A stretch of DNA of 7,265 bases from JABCPE02 sp963517805 (GTDB lineage: Bacteria > Bacteroidota > Bacteroidia > Flavobacteriales > Weeksellaceae). The stretch covers positions 1 to 7,265 of the forward strand of contig CAUQHD010000076.1 of NCBI GenBank assembly GCA_963517805.1, given 5' to 3'. The notes beneath the pieces were generated by a model that saw nothing but the letters and a program-made list of their open reading frames with translations, did no database searches and was not told the origin of the DNA. Each line of letters opens with the position of its first letter. Positions within the stretch are counted from its first letter, which is position 1. Positions 1 through 5,500 of this stretch are shown here, in pieces. The translations under genes and the position numbers were made by a program.

Positions 1-63
1 AAAGCGATTTCCAGCTGTATTGGAGAGTAACTTAAATCAATATTTCTGAATTGAATATAAAAA

Positions 64-95
64 ACAGAGACAAAAATATACATTTTTGTCTCTGT
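64..95 (-). terminator. Rho-independent terminator downstream of yaaA
   Basis: A perfect 13-bp inverted repeat pairs 64-76 with 83-95 around a 6-base loop (77-82). On the minus strand the stem is followed by a run of T (the A-tract at 59-63 on the plus strand). It begins about 31 bases past the yaaA stop codon, so it most likely ends the yciO-like/yaaA transcript. The plus-strand side lacks a clean T-run after the stem, so activity in the other direction is less likely. Confidence 0.85.
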
Positions 96-126
96 AATAT
101 ATTAAAGAATAAACATTTACAAAATA

Positions 127-885
127 TCACCTCATAAAAACAAGTTTATTCTCTGTGGAAAGTTCATCGTTTAGCAGATATCCCTCTTCACCAAAGGCTT
201 TCAGCTCTTCCAAAGAACGAACATTATTTTCTGCACAGAAGCGCACCACCAGACCTCTAGCATGTTTCGTATAAACCACTATGGTTTTAGGCTTCCCCGT
301 TTTCATTTCATAAAAGTCAAAATCAACCACTTGGGCATGGAGTTTTTTACGATTTACCACTTTAAAATATTCATTACTTGCTAAATTGAGCAGAAGTTCG
401 CCTTCATTTAGCTCAGAATTAAGCTGTTCTGTAATCTTATCCGACCAAAATTCGTATAGATTTTTATACTTATCAAACTGAAATTTTCGCCCCATTTCCA
501 GTCGATACAGCATAATGCGGTCAGAAGGTTTCAGCAGTCCATACAGCCCCGAAAGCATCCTGTAATGCTCCTGCAAATAATCAATTGCCTTTTTATCCAA
601 ACTCTGGGCATCCAACCCACGATAAACCTCCCCTGTAAAAGCCAACAAAGCTGGAGCAGATTCGTTTTCGGATGGATTTTTTTTCCAGTTTTGGTTTCTT
701 TCCCAGTTTTCATCGGCTAACTTTGGTGAAAGCTCCATAAGTTCCGCCAAGAAATGGGGCGTTTTTTCCTTTAAATAAGACTGAATAAAAGCCGAATCCT
801 CTATAAACTGAGGCTCGGTAGGCTTTATAAATTCTGAAGAAACCCCAACTTTCATCAATTTAGCTGGGGAAGTAAGTATTTTCAT
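127..885 (-). CDS. yaaA: Peroxide stress protein YaaA (UPF0246 / DUF328 family)
   Basis: This 252-residue cytoplasmic protein matches the YaaA family in length (E. coli YaaA is close to 257) and in its motifs. Visible motifs are SPAK at residues 6-9, FTGEVYRGLDA at 83-93, the LSGLYGLLKPSD...YRLEMG block at about 111-132, NLASNEYFK at 167-175 and YTKHARGLVVRF at 205-216. In E. coli, YaaA is induced by OxyR and limits intracellular free iron during hydrogen peroxide stress, and the fold has been reported to bind DNA. The biochemical activity remains poorly defined, so the role here is inferred from family membership. The ATG start gives a standard family N-terminus (MKILTSPAK). It lies 20 bases after the stop of the YciO-like gene, so the two are probably co-transcribed, and a strong hairpin follows it. 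There is no sign of truncation or frameshift. Confidence 0.93.
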   Translation of the reverse strand: MKILTSPAKLMKVGVSSEFIKPTEPQFIEDSAFIQSYLKEKTPHFLAELMELSPKLADENWERNQNWKKNPSENESAPALLAFTGEVYRGLDAQSLDKKAIDYLQEHYRMLSGLYGLLKPSDRIMLYRLEMGRKFQFDKYKNLYEFWSDKITEQLNSELNEGELLLNLASNEYFKVVNRKKLHAQVVDFDFYEMKTGKPKTIVVYTKHARGLVVRFCAENNVRSLEELKAFGEEGYLLNDELSTENKLVFMR

Positions 886-905
886 TGTATTAGATTTAAT
901 AAAAC

Positions 906-1517
906 TTATAATTCGCCTTTTCCCTGTCGGACAATTTCTGGTATTCCCTGCGTCACATCTACTATCGTAGAAGGCACCAGCTCTCCCCAGCCGCTATCTA
1001 TCACGATATCCACACTTTTATCGTATTTTTCGGCTATAAGCTCTGGGTCGGTAGAATATTCTATCACCTCATCATCATCTTTTATAGAGGTGGAAGCTAT
1101 CGGATTGCCGAGACTTTCCACAATCATCTGTGGCACAGAATGATTTGGAACGCGTATTCCTATGGTTTTATGCCCTTTATAAGCCAAAGGCAAGTTTTTA
1201 TTTGCTTCTAAAATAAAGGTAAATGCCCCAGGAAGCTTACTTTTCAAAAGTCGGAATGTGAAAGTTTCTATCGGTTTTGTAAATTCTGACAAGTGGCTCA
1301 GGTCATTACATATAATGGTAAAATGGGATTTTTCTAATTTTATTCCTTTCAGATGGGCTAGTTTTTCCATCGCTTTCAGGTTATTGATATCACATCCCAG
1401 AGCATACACCGTGTCCGATGGATAGACTATCAGCCCGCCTTTTTTCAGGGTTTCCACCACTTCATTTATCTGTCTTTCCTGTGGATTTTCTGGATGAATT
1501 CGTATAATTTTTGCCAT
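906..1517 (-). CDS. YrdC/Sua5-fold protein, YciO-like subfamily (often annotated threonylcarbamoyl-AMP synthase)
   Basis: This 203-residue cytoplasmic protein has the YrdC/Sua5/YciO fold: VYPSDTVYALG at residues 31-41, PGAFTFIL at 96-103, TIGIRVP at 118-124, STSI at 142-145 and STIVD at 183-187. True TsaC/Sua5 enzymes make threonylcarbamoyl-AMP for the t6A37 modification of tRNA. The N-terminus (IHPENPQERQIN, residues 7-18) and the overall length resemble E. coli YciO more than TsaC. By eye, the KxR motif used by TsaC reads K57-G-I59 here, and the SxN motif reads S144-I-K146. The usual database label may therefore be misleading. The ATG at 1517 leaves a normal N-terminus. A possible -10 element (TAAATTTG, minus strand, 1544-1537) lies 20 bases upstream. 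The gene leads a probable two-gene unit with yaaA. Confidence in the fold is high; the exact activity is uncertain. Confidence 0.9.
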   Translation of the reverse strand: MAKIIRIHPENPQERQINEVVETLKKGGLIVYPSDTVYALGCDINNLKAMEKLAHLKGIKLEKSHFTIICNDLSHLSEFTKPIETFTFRLLKSKLPGAFTFILEANKNLPLAYKGHKTIGIRVPNHSVPQMIVESLGNPIASTSIKDDDEVIEYSTDPELIAEKYDKSVDIVIDSGWGELVPSTIVDVTQGIPEIVRQGKGEL

Positions 1518-1522
1518 TTGTT

Positions 1523-1546
1523 TTTAAATTTTTTTGCAAATTTAAA
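1523..1546. repeat. AT-only 9-bp inverted repeat overlapping the putative promoter of the YciO-like gene
   Basis: TTTAAATTT (1523-1531) and AAATTTAAA (1538-1546) are perfect reverse complements separated by 6 bases. The repeat covers the -10-like TAAATTTG and ends about 6 bases before the start codon. It could be an operator or a weak RNA hairpin, but palindromes of only A and T arise easily by chance in such AT-rich spacers. Confidence 0.3.
1537..1544 (-). promoter_or_regulatory. Putative -10 element (TAnnTTTG type) for the YciO-like gene and yaaA
   Basis: The minus strand reads TAAATTTG, an exact match to the Bacteroidota consensus -10 TAnnTTTG. It sits 20 bases before the ATG at 1517, just after the terminator of the preceding unit. 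No TTG -33 element is seen at the expected distance, so this is a partial match only. Confidence 0.4.
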
Positions 1547-1557
1547 CTTTCTTAAAT

Positions 1558-1592
1558 GAAAAACCACATAAATAAAATCTATGTGGTTTCTC
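1558..1592 (-). terminator. Rho-independent terminator of the methyltransferase/secreted-protein unit
   Basis: A perfect 10-bp stem (1561-1570 with 1580-1589, 9-base loop) can be extended past one mismatch to 1558/1592. On the minus strand the stem ends in GGTTTTTC, giving a short T-run. It lies about 120 bases after the stop codon at 1710. It is the best terminator for the three-gene unit upstream and is about 41 bases from the next start codon. Confidence 0.7.
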
Positions 1593-1636
1593 TGTTTTTA
1601 AATTAAACTTTATAGTTTTTTTATTTCCAATTATTA

Positions 1637-1664
1637 AATTTGAACTACTTAATATATTCAAATT
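1637..1664. repeat. 8-bp inverted repeat AATTTGAA / TTCAAATT in the 3' spacer
   Basis: The 192-base spacer 1518-1709 is almost pure A/T. Besides the terminator, it holds this perfect 8-bp inverted repeat (1637-1644 and 1657-1664, 12-base loop). It may be a weak secondary hairpin in the 3' untranslated region. No small ORF of interest was seen in the spacer. Confidence 0.3.
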
Positions 1665-1709
1665 CTATTATTAGATTAAATTAAAACCTTAAAGTTAAAT
1701 TTAAAAAAT

Positions 1710-2459
1710 TTATGTTGTTTTTTTCTCTATTTTTTTGAGATAAACAGGGATAAGCTGGTCTAGAGCTGTCATTATTTTAGGGAAATCATTGGTTTTGATG
1801 TATCCCGCTACTTCTGGTTTTTGTGTCAGAGAAAACTGAATGAACTCCGCTACTTTTATCTCTGGAATTCCCTTGCTGACAAAATATTCAGAATCCACTC
1901 TTTCACTTATCCATGTGGCGTTATTCTGGAATTGCTCATATTTTTCCAGCCGCTGTTTTTGCTCTTTTTTCTTCTTTCCAGCGAACAATGATGCCATATT
2001 AAAACTAATTCCCGCAGAACCAGAAATGCTTCGCACTTGTTTTTCAATGGTTTCTGTTCCCAGCGATTTTTGAATTTTAGCATTGACATCTTCCTTGTCC
2101 AGAGTTTTGGAGTCTTTGGCAAGATTTCCCGTTAGTTTCAGCCTGCTGATAACCACTTCTTCTATTACTATAGCGGATTTTTGCAGTCTAAAATATTTTT
2201 CTTCCTGAAAATCAGCAGATTTTACAATATGAGATACTCGGTCATAGCCTTTCTTTACAAAACGAATTTCATCCTGCAACTTCGCCGAAATGGTGAATTT
2301 CCCATTTTCATCCGTATTTACTTTTTCATTGGTTTTTATATTGATAACCAATACATTACCAATAGACAAACCTTCTTCCGTCTCCACTTTTCCTGAAATA
2401 CTCTGCGAAAACCCCAAAATACTGAAAAAAAGTACCGTTATGTATATTATTTTATTCAT
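1710..2459 (-). CDS. Secreted carboxypeptidase-regulatory-like domain protein (paralogue 1)
   Basis: This 249-residue protein begins with a typical Sec signal peptide (basic MNK, hydrophobic residues 4-16, probable cleavage near GFSQ-S at 19-20). There is no lipobox cysteine. Residues about 21-105 form a carboxypeptidase-D regulatory-like beta domain: ISGKVETEEGLSIGNVLVIN, then NGKF and IRFVKKGYDRVSHIVK, ending in a VIEEVVI strand. The C-terminal half looks helical, with a basic charged stretch at 161-173 (GKKKKEQKQRLEK) and a conserved block EYFVSKGIP...EFIQFSL...KPEV at about 191-216. There is no TonB box, plug or barrel, so it is not a TonB-dependent receptor despite the shared N-terminal domain. 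The product is probably periplasmic or attached to the outer membrane; its function is unknown. Its start overlaps the end of its paralogue by 8 bases. The two share layout and many motifs, which indicates an old tandem duplication. Confidence 0.85.
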   Translation of the reverse strand: MNKIIYITVLFFSILGFSQSISGKVETEEGLSIGNVLVINIKTNEKVNTDENGKFTISAKLQDEIRFVKKGYDRVSHIVKSADFQEEKYFRLQKSAIVIEEVVISRLKLTGNLAKDSKTLDKEDVNAKIQKSLGTETIEKQVRSISGSAGISFNMASLFAGKKKKEQKQRLEKYEQFQNNATWISERVDSEYFVSKGIPEIKVAEFIQFSLTQKPEVAGYIKTNDFPKIMTALDQLIPVYLKKIEKKTT

Positions 2460-3189
2460 TTTTCTTATCTATATTATTCATTTCCAGTCTTTTATGGTAG
2501 ATTGGAAACATTTCCTCCAAAATCATCATAACTTGAGTTTGATTACCAGTTTTCATGTGTTTTTTAATTTCTGGTTTTTCAATGATAGAAAACTCTAAAA
2601 ACTCATGAATTCTCTCGCTTGGAATTTTATTTTCTATAAAATATTCTTCTCCTAAAAACTCCTTTACCTGTAAAACATCAGTCTGCATTTCTTCATATTT
2701 ATAGCGGGTTTTCTTTCTCCGCGCGTTCCCCGTTATTAGCTCCTCAAAAGCATCAATATCAAGTGCAAGAACATCTTTCCATCTTGCTGGTTTGGGCTTG
2801 GATTCCGTACCTTTCTTCACAGTAGGAACTTCTATATCCTTTTTCAGCCTATCTATTTTACTTTTAGGAATTATAACCACTTCCTTTATAACTGTTTCTG
2901 TCTCCCTCATTTTAAGTAAAATATGTTTGTCAAAATCCGAAATTTTTACCAAATGAGATATTCTATCATAACCTTTTTTAACGAAACGAAACTCATCTGA
3001 AACATTTGCAGTTATCTTAAACTCCCCATTACTGCTGGTATACACCTGCTCTTTATTTCTCATGTTAATTACCAGAACCTGCTCCAGCGCTATTCCTTCT
3101 TCTGTGGTTACCTTGCCAGAGAAAATTTGCTGAGCAGAAATCTGAACCGCAAAAAAGAAAATACAAAATAAAATATTCAGCTTTTTCAT
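2452..3189 (-). CDS. Secreted carboxypeptidase-regulatory-like domain protein (paralogue 2)
   Basis: This 245-residue protein has a Sec signal peptide (MKK, hydrophobic residues 5-16, probable cleavage after ISAQ near residue 20). A carboxypeptidase-D regulatory-like domain follows at about 21-106: FSGKVTTEEGIALEQVLVIN, NGEFKIT, FRFVKKGYDRISHLVKISDF and VIKEVVI. The C-terminal region (about 135-240) is charged and helical, with ARRKKTRYKYEEMQ at 156-169 and EYFIENKIPSERIHEFLEFS at 182-201. The downstream paralogue shares this architecture. The linker (107-135) is rich in Lys and Pro and differs from the paralogue's longer LTGNLAKDSK-containing linker. Its ATG overlaps the methyltransferase stop by 4 bases (3186-3189), which suggests translational coupling. 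Similar proteins are, as I recall, common in Flavobacteriia, with no established function. A periplasmic or outer-membrane location is inferred from the signal peptide only. Confidence 0.85.
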   Translation of the reverse strand: MKKLNILFCIFFFAVQISAQQIFSGKVTTEEGIALEQVLVINMRNKEQVYTSSNGEFKITANVSDEFRFVKKGYDRISHLVKISDFDKHILLKMRETETVIKEVVIIPKSKIDRLKKDIEVPTVKKGTESKPKPARWKDVLALDIDAFEELITGNARRKKTRYKYEEMQTDVLQVKEFLGEEYFIENKIPSERIHEFLEFSIIEKPEIKKHMKTGNQTQVMMILEEMFPIYHKRLEMNNIDKKNE

Positions 3190-3884
3190 TGCCCTAAAAC
3201 AAATATCGCAGGAATTTTATGCAAATCTATTTCTTCTTTCTGCCATTCCTTTATAGAAAGGGTTTTTATAAACTCTTTTTCTGGATTGTTGATGTCAGCA
3301 GCTATGCAGAGGGCTGTCTGCGGTGACAAAAACTTACACAAATCCTCCAAAAGCCTTTGGTTTCGGTAAGGTGTTTCCATAAAAATCTGCGAATATCCTG
3401 TTTCCTGCACTTGTTTTTCCAGCTGTCGGATTTTATTTTTCCGCTCATCTTTGTCTATCGGAAGATAGCCGTGAAAAGCAAACTGCTGTCCATTAAACCC
3501 ACTGGAAATCAGCGCTAAAATGATAGAACTCGGGCCATTCACAGGAACCACTTTGATGCCGTTTTTATGTGCCCACTTTACCATAATATTCCCTGGATCT
3601 GCGATGCACGGCAGCCCCGCTTCCGAAAGCAGTCCAAAATCCGTTCCTTTTTTCATCAATTCTTGAGCTTCCTTTAAATCCGAAGTTTCTGAATATTTGT
3701 CCAAAAGAAATAATTTTAACTCAGATTGTTTCTTTTCAGGAGTGAAAAACTTGATGACTTTTCTCGCCGTTTTTTCATTTTCCACGAAAAAATAATCCAA
3801 GTTCATAATATATTCCTTAACAGCAGGAGCAAAATACTCAATCGGCGAATTTTCCGATAAATAGGCAGGAAGTAAAAACAGCAT
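3186..3884 (-). CDS. Short RsmI-like SAM-dependent methyltransferase (tetrapyrrole methylase fold)
   Basis: The protein belongs to the SAM/tetrapyrrole methylase superfamily, near RsmI (16S rRNA C1402 2'-O-methyltransferase). From the ATG at 3884 it has 232 residues, against about 286 for E. coli RsmI. Visible motifs are SEAGLPCIADPG at about residues 87-98 (the RsmI SDAGTPxIxDPG block), VPVNGPSSIILALISSGF at about 113-130 and FMETPYRN at about 168-175. The usual N-terminal PTPIGNLxD motif is missing; the protein starts MLFLLPAYLSENSP. This looks like the short Bacteroidota form that occurs beside a full RsmI, so the RNA target is uncertain and I give no gene symbol. An in-frame TTG at 3899 would add five residues; I prefer the ATG because MLFLLPAYL is the expected first strand. 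It heads a unit with the two secreted proteins. The product should be cytoplasmic. Confidence 0.85.
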   Translation of the reverse strand: MLFLLPAYLSENSPIEYFAPAVKEYIMNLDYFFVENEKTARKVIKFFTPEKKQSELKLFLLDKYSETSDLKEAQELMKKGTDFGLLSEAGLPCIADPGNIMVKWAHKNGIKVVPVNGPSSIILALISSGFNGQQFAFHGYLPIDKDERKNKIRQLEKQVQETGYSQIFMETPYRNQRLLEDLCKFLSPQTALCIAADINNPEKEFIKTLSIKEWQKEEIDLHKIPAIFVLGQ

Positions 3885-3909
3885 AATATTGTGTATCAAT
3901 TGATTAAAT

Positions 3910-3948
3910 AAAAAAAGAATTTTTCAACTTACCAAAGTTAAAAAATTC
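3910..3948 (-). terminator. Rho-independent terminator of the AAA+ ATPase/yggS unit
   Basis: A 14-position stem with one mismatch pairs 3917-3930 with 3935-3948 around a 4-base loop. On the minus strand it is followed by seven T residues (3916-3910). It starts about 30 bases past the yggS stop codon at 3978. Its sequence closely resembles the hairpin after dnaA. Confidence 0.85.
3933..3940 (-). promoter_or_regulatory. Putative -10 element (TAACTTTG) for the methyltransferase unit
   Basis: The minus strand reads TAACTTTG, an exact TAnnTTTG match, about 48 bases before the preferred ATG at 3884. It lies in the 5' arm and loop of the yggS terminator, so terminator and promoter would be interleaved. 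No clear TTG -33 element is present; the best nearby is TTC (3958-3956), which is too close. Confidence 0.4.
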
Positions 3949-3977
3949 CCTTTGTGAACGATAAAATTTAATATACT

Positions 3978-4709
3978 TTAACTATTGTTTTCAGGCCAGT
4001 AGTGGCTGTCTGGATACTCTCTCTTCCCGAAAATAGCAGTCCCCACACGGATAATCGTAGAGCCCTCCTCTATCGCCGTTTCCAAATCCCCACTCATTCC
4101 CATGGACAGCTCCTTCATCTCTACATTTGGAATATTTTCGGCTATGATTTCCTGCTGAATTTTCTTCAACATCTGAAAACATTTTCTAACTTCTTCTATC
4201 TCAGCACTAAACAGCCCTATGGTCATTAACCCTTTGATTTTCAATCTGTCCAAAGTCGCTACTTTCTTCACGAAATCCACCGCTTCACTTGGGTCAAGAC
4301 CAAACTTGCTGTCTTCATAAGAAGTATTCACTTGAATCAAAACTTCGATGGTTTTATCCTCATATTCAAGGCGTTGCTGTAGTTTTTCAGCAGCATCCCA
4401 GCGGTCTAAACTCTCTATACACGCCACCTCTGCTTTTAGAATATCTTTAATTTTATTGGTCTGAAGATGCCCTATAAAATGCTTAGTATGAGAAACTTCC
4501 TTTAGTTCTTCATATTTATCTCTCAGCTCCTGCACTTTGTTCTCACCTATCAAGGTTTCTCCCGCAGCCAGAGCCAGTTTTATTCTATCCGCAGGAACGG
4601 TTTTTGTCGCCAAAAGGAGTTTTACTTCTTCTGGATTTCTCCCCGCTTTTTTACAAGCCTCAGCCATTCTGGCTTTGATTTCTGCTATATTTTGTGCTAT
4701 TTCGTTCAT
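3978..4709 (-). CDS. yggS: YggS-family pyridoxal-phosphate homeostasis protein (PLPBP)
   Basis: This 243-residue protein is a single-domain PLP-binding TIM barrel of the YggS/PROSC/PLPBP family, resembling the N-terminal domain of alanine racemase. Lys36 in LLLATKTVP is the expected Schiff-base lysine. Other family motifs are GENKVQE at 55-61, FIGHLQTNK at 78-86, VNTSYEDSKFG at 127-137, LMTIG at 161-165 and LSMGMSGDLETAIEEGST followed by IRVGTAIFG at about 201-228, where the phosphate group is held. Family members lack known catalytic activity; they buffer PLP and affect amino-acid and keto-acid balance in the cytoplasm. Length and all core motifs are normal. The ATG lies 5 bases after the stop codon of the AAA+ ATPase gene, so the two are almost certainly co-transcribed, and a strong terminator follows. 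That pairing does not suggest an obvious shared function. Confidence 0.95.
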   Translation of the reverse strand: MNEIAQNIAEIKARMAEACKKAGRNPEEVKLLLATKTVPADRIKLALAAGETLIGENKVQELRDKYEELKEVSHTKHFIGHLQTNKIKDILKAEVACIESLDRWDAAEKLQQRLEYEDKTIEVLIQVNTSYEDSKFGLDPSEAVDFVKKVATLDRLKIKGLMTIGLFSAEIEEVRKCFQMLKKIQQEIIAENIPNVEMKELSMGMSGDLETAIEEGSTIIRVGTAIFGKREYPDSHYWPENNS

Positions 4710-4714
4710 TTTGG

Positions 4715-5422
4715 TTATTTTTTATTTTCTAATTCATTTATTATATTCATTTTCAATGAAGTATGGAGATAATCCTTAGCTTCCGCATAAGAAATTTTGT
4801 ATTTTCTTTCTATATTTCTAAACCGCTCTGGAAAATACTGTAAATGAGTATCATAGTAACTATCAAGCTGAGCATCCGAAGGCATCTCAAATTCCAATTT
4901 TATTTGGAATCGTCTCATCAGTGCTGTATCTATCAGTTCTGGGTGGTTGGTAGCAGCTATCAAAATGCTGTCTTTCGGGAAATAGTCTATCAGCTGGATA
5001 AGTGTATTTACCAAGCGCCTCATTTCACCGACATCCTTGTCATCATTACCCCGCATTTTCCCAACTTGGTCGAACTCGTCCAAAAAAAGAACCGCCTTTT
5101 CTCTTGCTGCTTTATCAAAAACCGTTTTTAGATTTCTCCCTGTATCGCCTATTTTAGAGGAAATAAAGTTTGTTAAATCCAAAATCAGGATATTTTTGCC
5201 AAGTGCTTTTGCTACGGCCTTTGCTGCAGCCGTCTTTCCGCATCCAGAATGCCCGTGGAATAGGATTTTATTATCAACAGCCAAGCCATATTTATCTAAT
5301 TCATCAAAAAACCGATGTTCTTTAATGACTTGTTGTACGCTATTTCTGTTCTCCTCGCTGAGGAAAATATTTTCTAAATCTAAACTCTCTTTATCACTAA
5401 TAATCAAATCAAAAGAACTCAT
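4715..5422 (-). CDS. Small AAA+ ATPase, IetA-like, without a protease partner
   Basis: This 235-residue protein is essentially one AAA+ module. It shows Walker A GHSGCGKT at residues 57-64 (Lys63, Thr64), a pore-loop-like stretch FISSKIGDTGRNL at about 86-98, Walker B VLFLDEFD at 111-118 (Asp115, Glu116), the DVGEMRRLVNTLIQLID helix at about 130-146, sensor-1 Asn159 in AATNH, and a candidate arginine finger in MRRF (Arg170/Arg171). Residues 1-50 form a short N-terminal region and the lid after 185 is brief. No membrane segment, zinc site or protease domain is present. By eye, the combination of DVGEMRR, AATNHPELID and ALMRRF resembles the ATPase half (IetA) of ietAS, which is paired with a subtilisin-like protease; no such gene is in this window. 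It sits 78 bases after dnaA and 5 bases before yggS. The ATP-hydrolysing residues look intact. The substrate is unknown. Confidence 0.88.
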   Translation of the reverse strand: MSSFDLIISDKESLDLENIFLSEENRNSVQQVIKEHRFFDELDKYGLAVDNKILFHGHSGCGKTAAAKAVAKALGKNILILDLTNFISSKIGDTGRNLKTVFDKAAREKAVLFLDEFDQVGKMRGNDDKDVGEMRRLVNTLIQLIDYFPKDSILIAATNHPELIDTALMRRFQIKLEFEMPSDAQLDSYYDTHLQYFPERFRNIERKYKISYAEAKDYLHTSLKMNIINELENKK

Positions 5423-5431
5423 AACTAAAAT

Positions 5432-5476
5432 AAAAAAGGAACTCTTAAAACTTTATAAAGTTAAGAAATTCCTTTG
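5432..5476 (-). repeat. Intergenic hairpin module, copy A
   Basis: This copy lies between dnaA and the AAA+ ATPase gene and matches the module at 3910-3955 in sequence, orientation and position relative to flanking genes. It includes TAACTTTA (minus strand, 5463-5456) where the other copy has the -10-like TAACTTTG. Conservation covers the loop-side arm and the distal arm, while the U-tract side has diverged. Confidence 0.6.
5435..5475 (-). terminator. Probable terminator after dnaA
   Basis: An imperfect hairpin has a 7-bp outer stem (5435-5441 with 5469-5475), a small internal loop, a 4-bp middle stem (5443-5446 with 5463-5466), a 2-base bulge and a 5- to 6-bp inner stem (5449-5454 with 5457-5462). 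On the minus strand it ends in a T-run (5437-5432). It begins 25 bases past the dnaA stop and ends only about 10 bases before the start of the AAA+ gene, so that gene needs read-through or a promoter within the hairpin. Confidence 0.65.
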
Positions 5477-5500
5477 TAATATGCGTAAAAAATAATGTAT

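Larger units (their letters stand above)
3910..3955 (-). repeat. Intergenic hairpin module, copy B
   Basis: On the plus strand, 3926-3955 aligns with 5449-5476 as about 25 identical positions, 4 mismatches and one single-base gap over 30 columns. Both copies are flanked by an A-run in the same place. Shared blocks are AACTT, AAAGTTAA, AAATTCC and TTTGT. Each copy sits between the end of one gene and the start of the next. Confidence 0.6.

Noticed and set aside
1..49. Possible 3' end of a plus-strand gene converging on yaaA (two frames remain open until stops at 33-35 and 47-49).
   Set aside because: Only 10-15 codons are visible in either frame and neither gives a recognisable C-terminus, so a coding call cannot be supported.
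1599..1620. Short AAACT/AGTTT repeat followed by a T-run, considered as a plus-strand terminator or a third copy of the intergenic hairpin module.
   Set aside because: The stem is only 5 bp, there is no plus-strand gene for it to end, and similarity to the module is limited to a few A/T bases.
2290..2598. A 102-codon plus-strand open frame with a hydrophobic stretch resembling a small membrane protein.
   Set aside because: It spans the junction of two well-supported signal-peptide proteins. Its hydrophobic stretch is the antisense of the AT-rich start region, so it is best explained as an artefact.
1710..3189. TonB-dependent receptor or SusC-like fragments, suggested by the carboxypeptidase-regulatory-like domains.
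   Set aside because: Both proteins are complete at about 245-250 residues and lack a TonB box, plug domain and beta-barrel, so they are not broken receptors.
5037..5495. A 152-codon open frame on the plus strand opposite the AAA+ ATPase gene.
   Set aside because: It lies antisense over a clearly conserved ATPase, its translation is low-complexity Ser/Phe/Leu-rich and matches no family I know. It is a shadow of the real gene.
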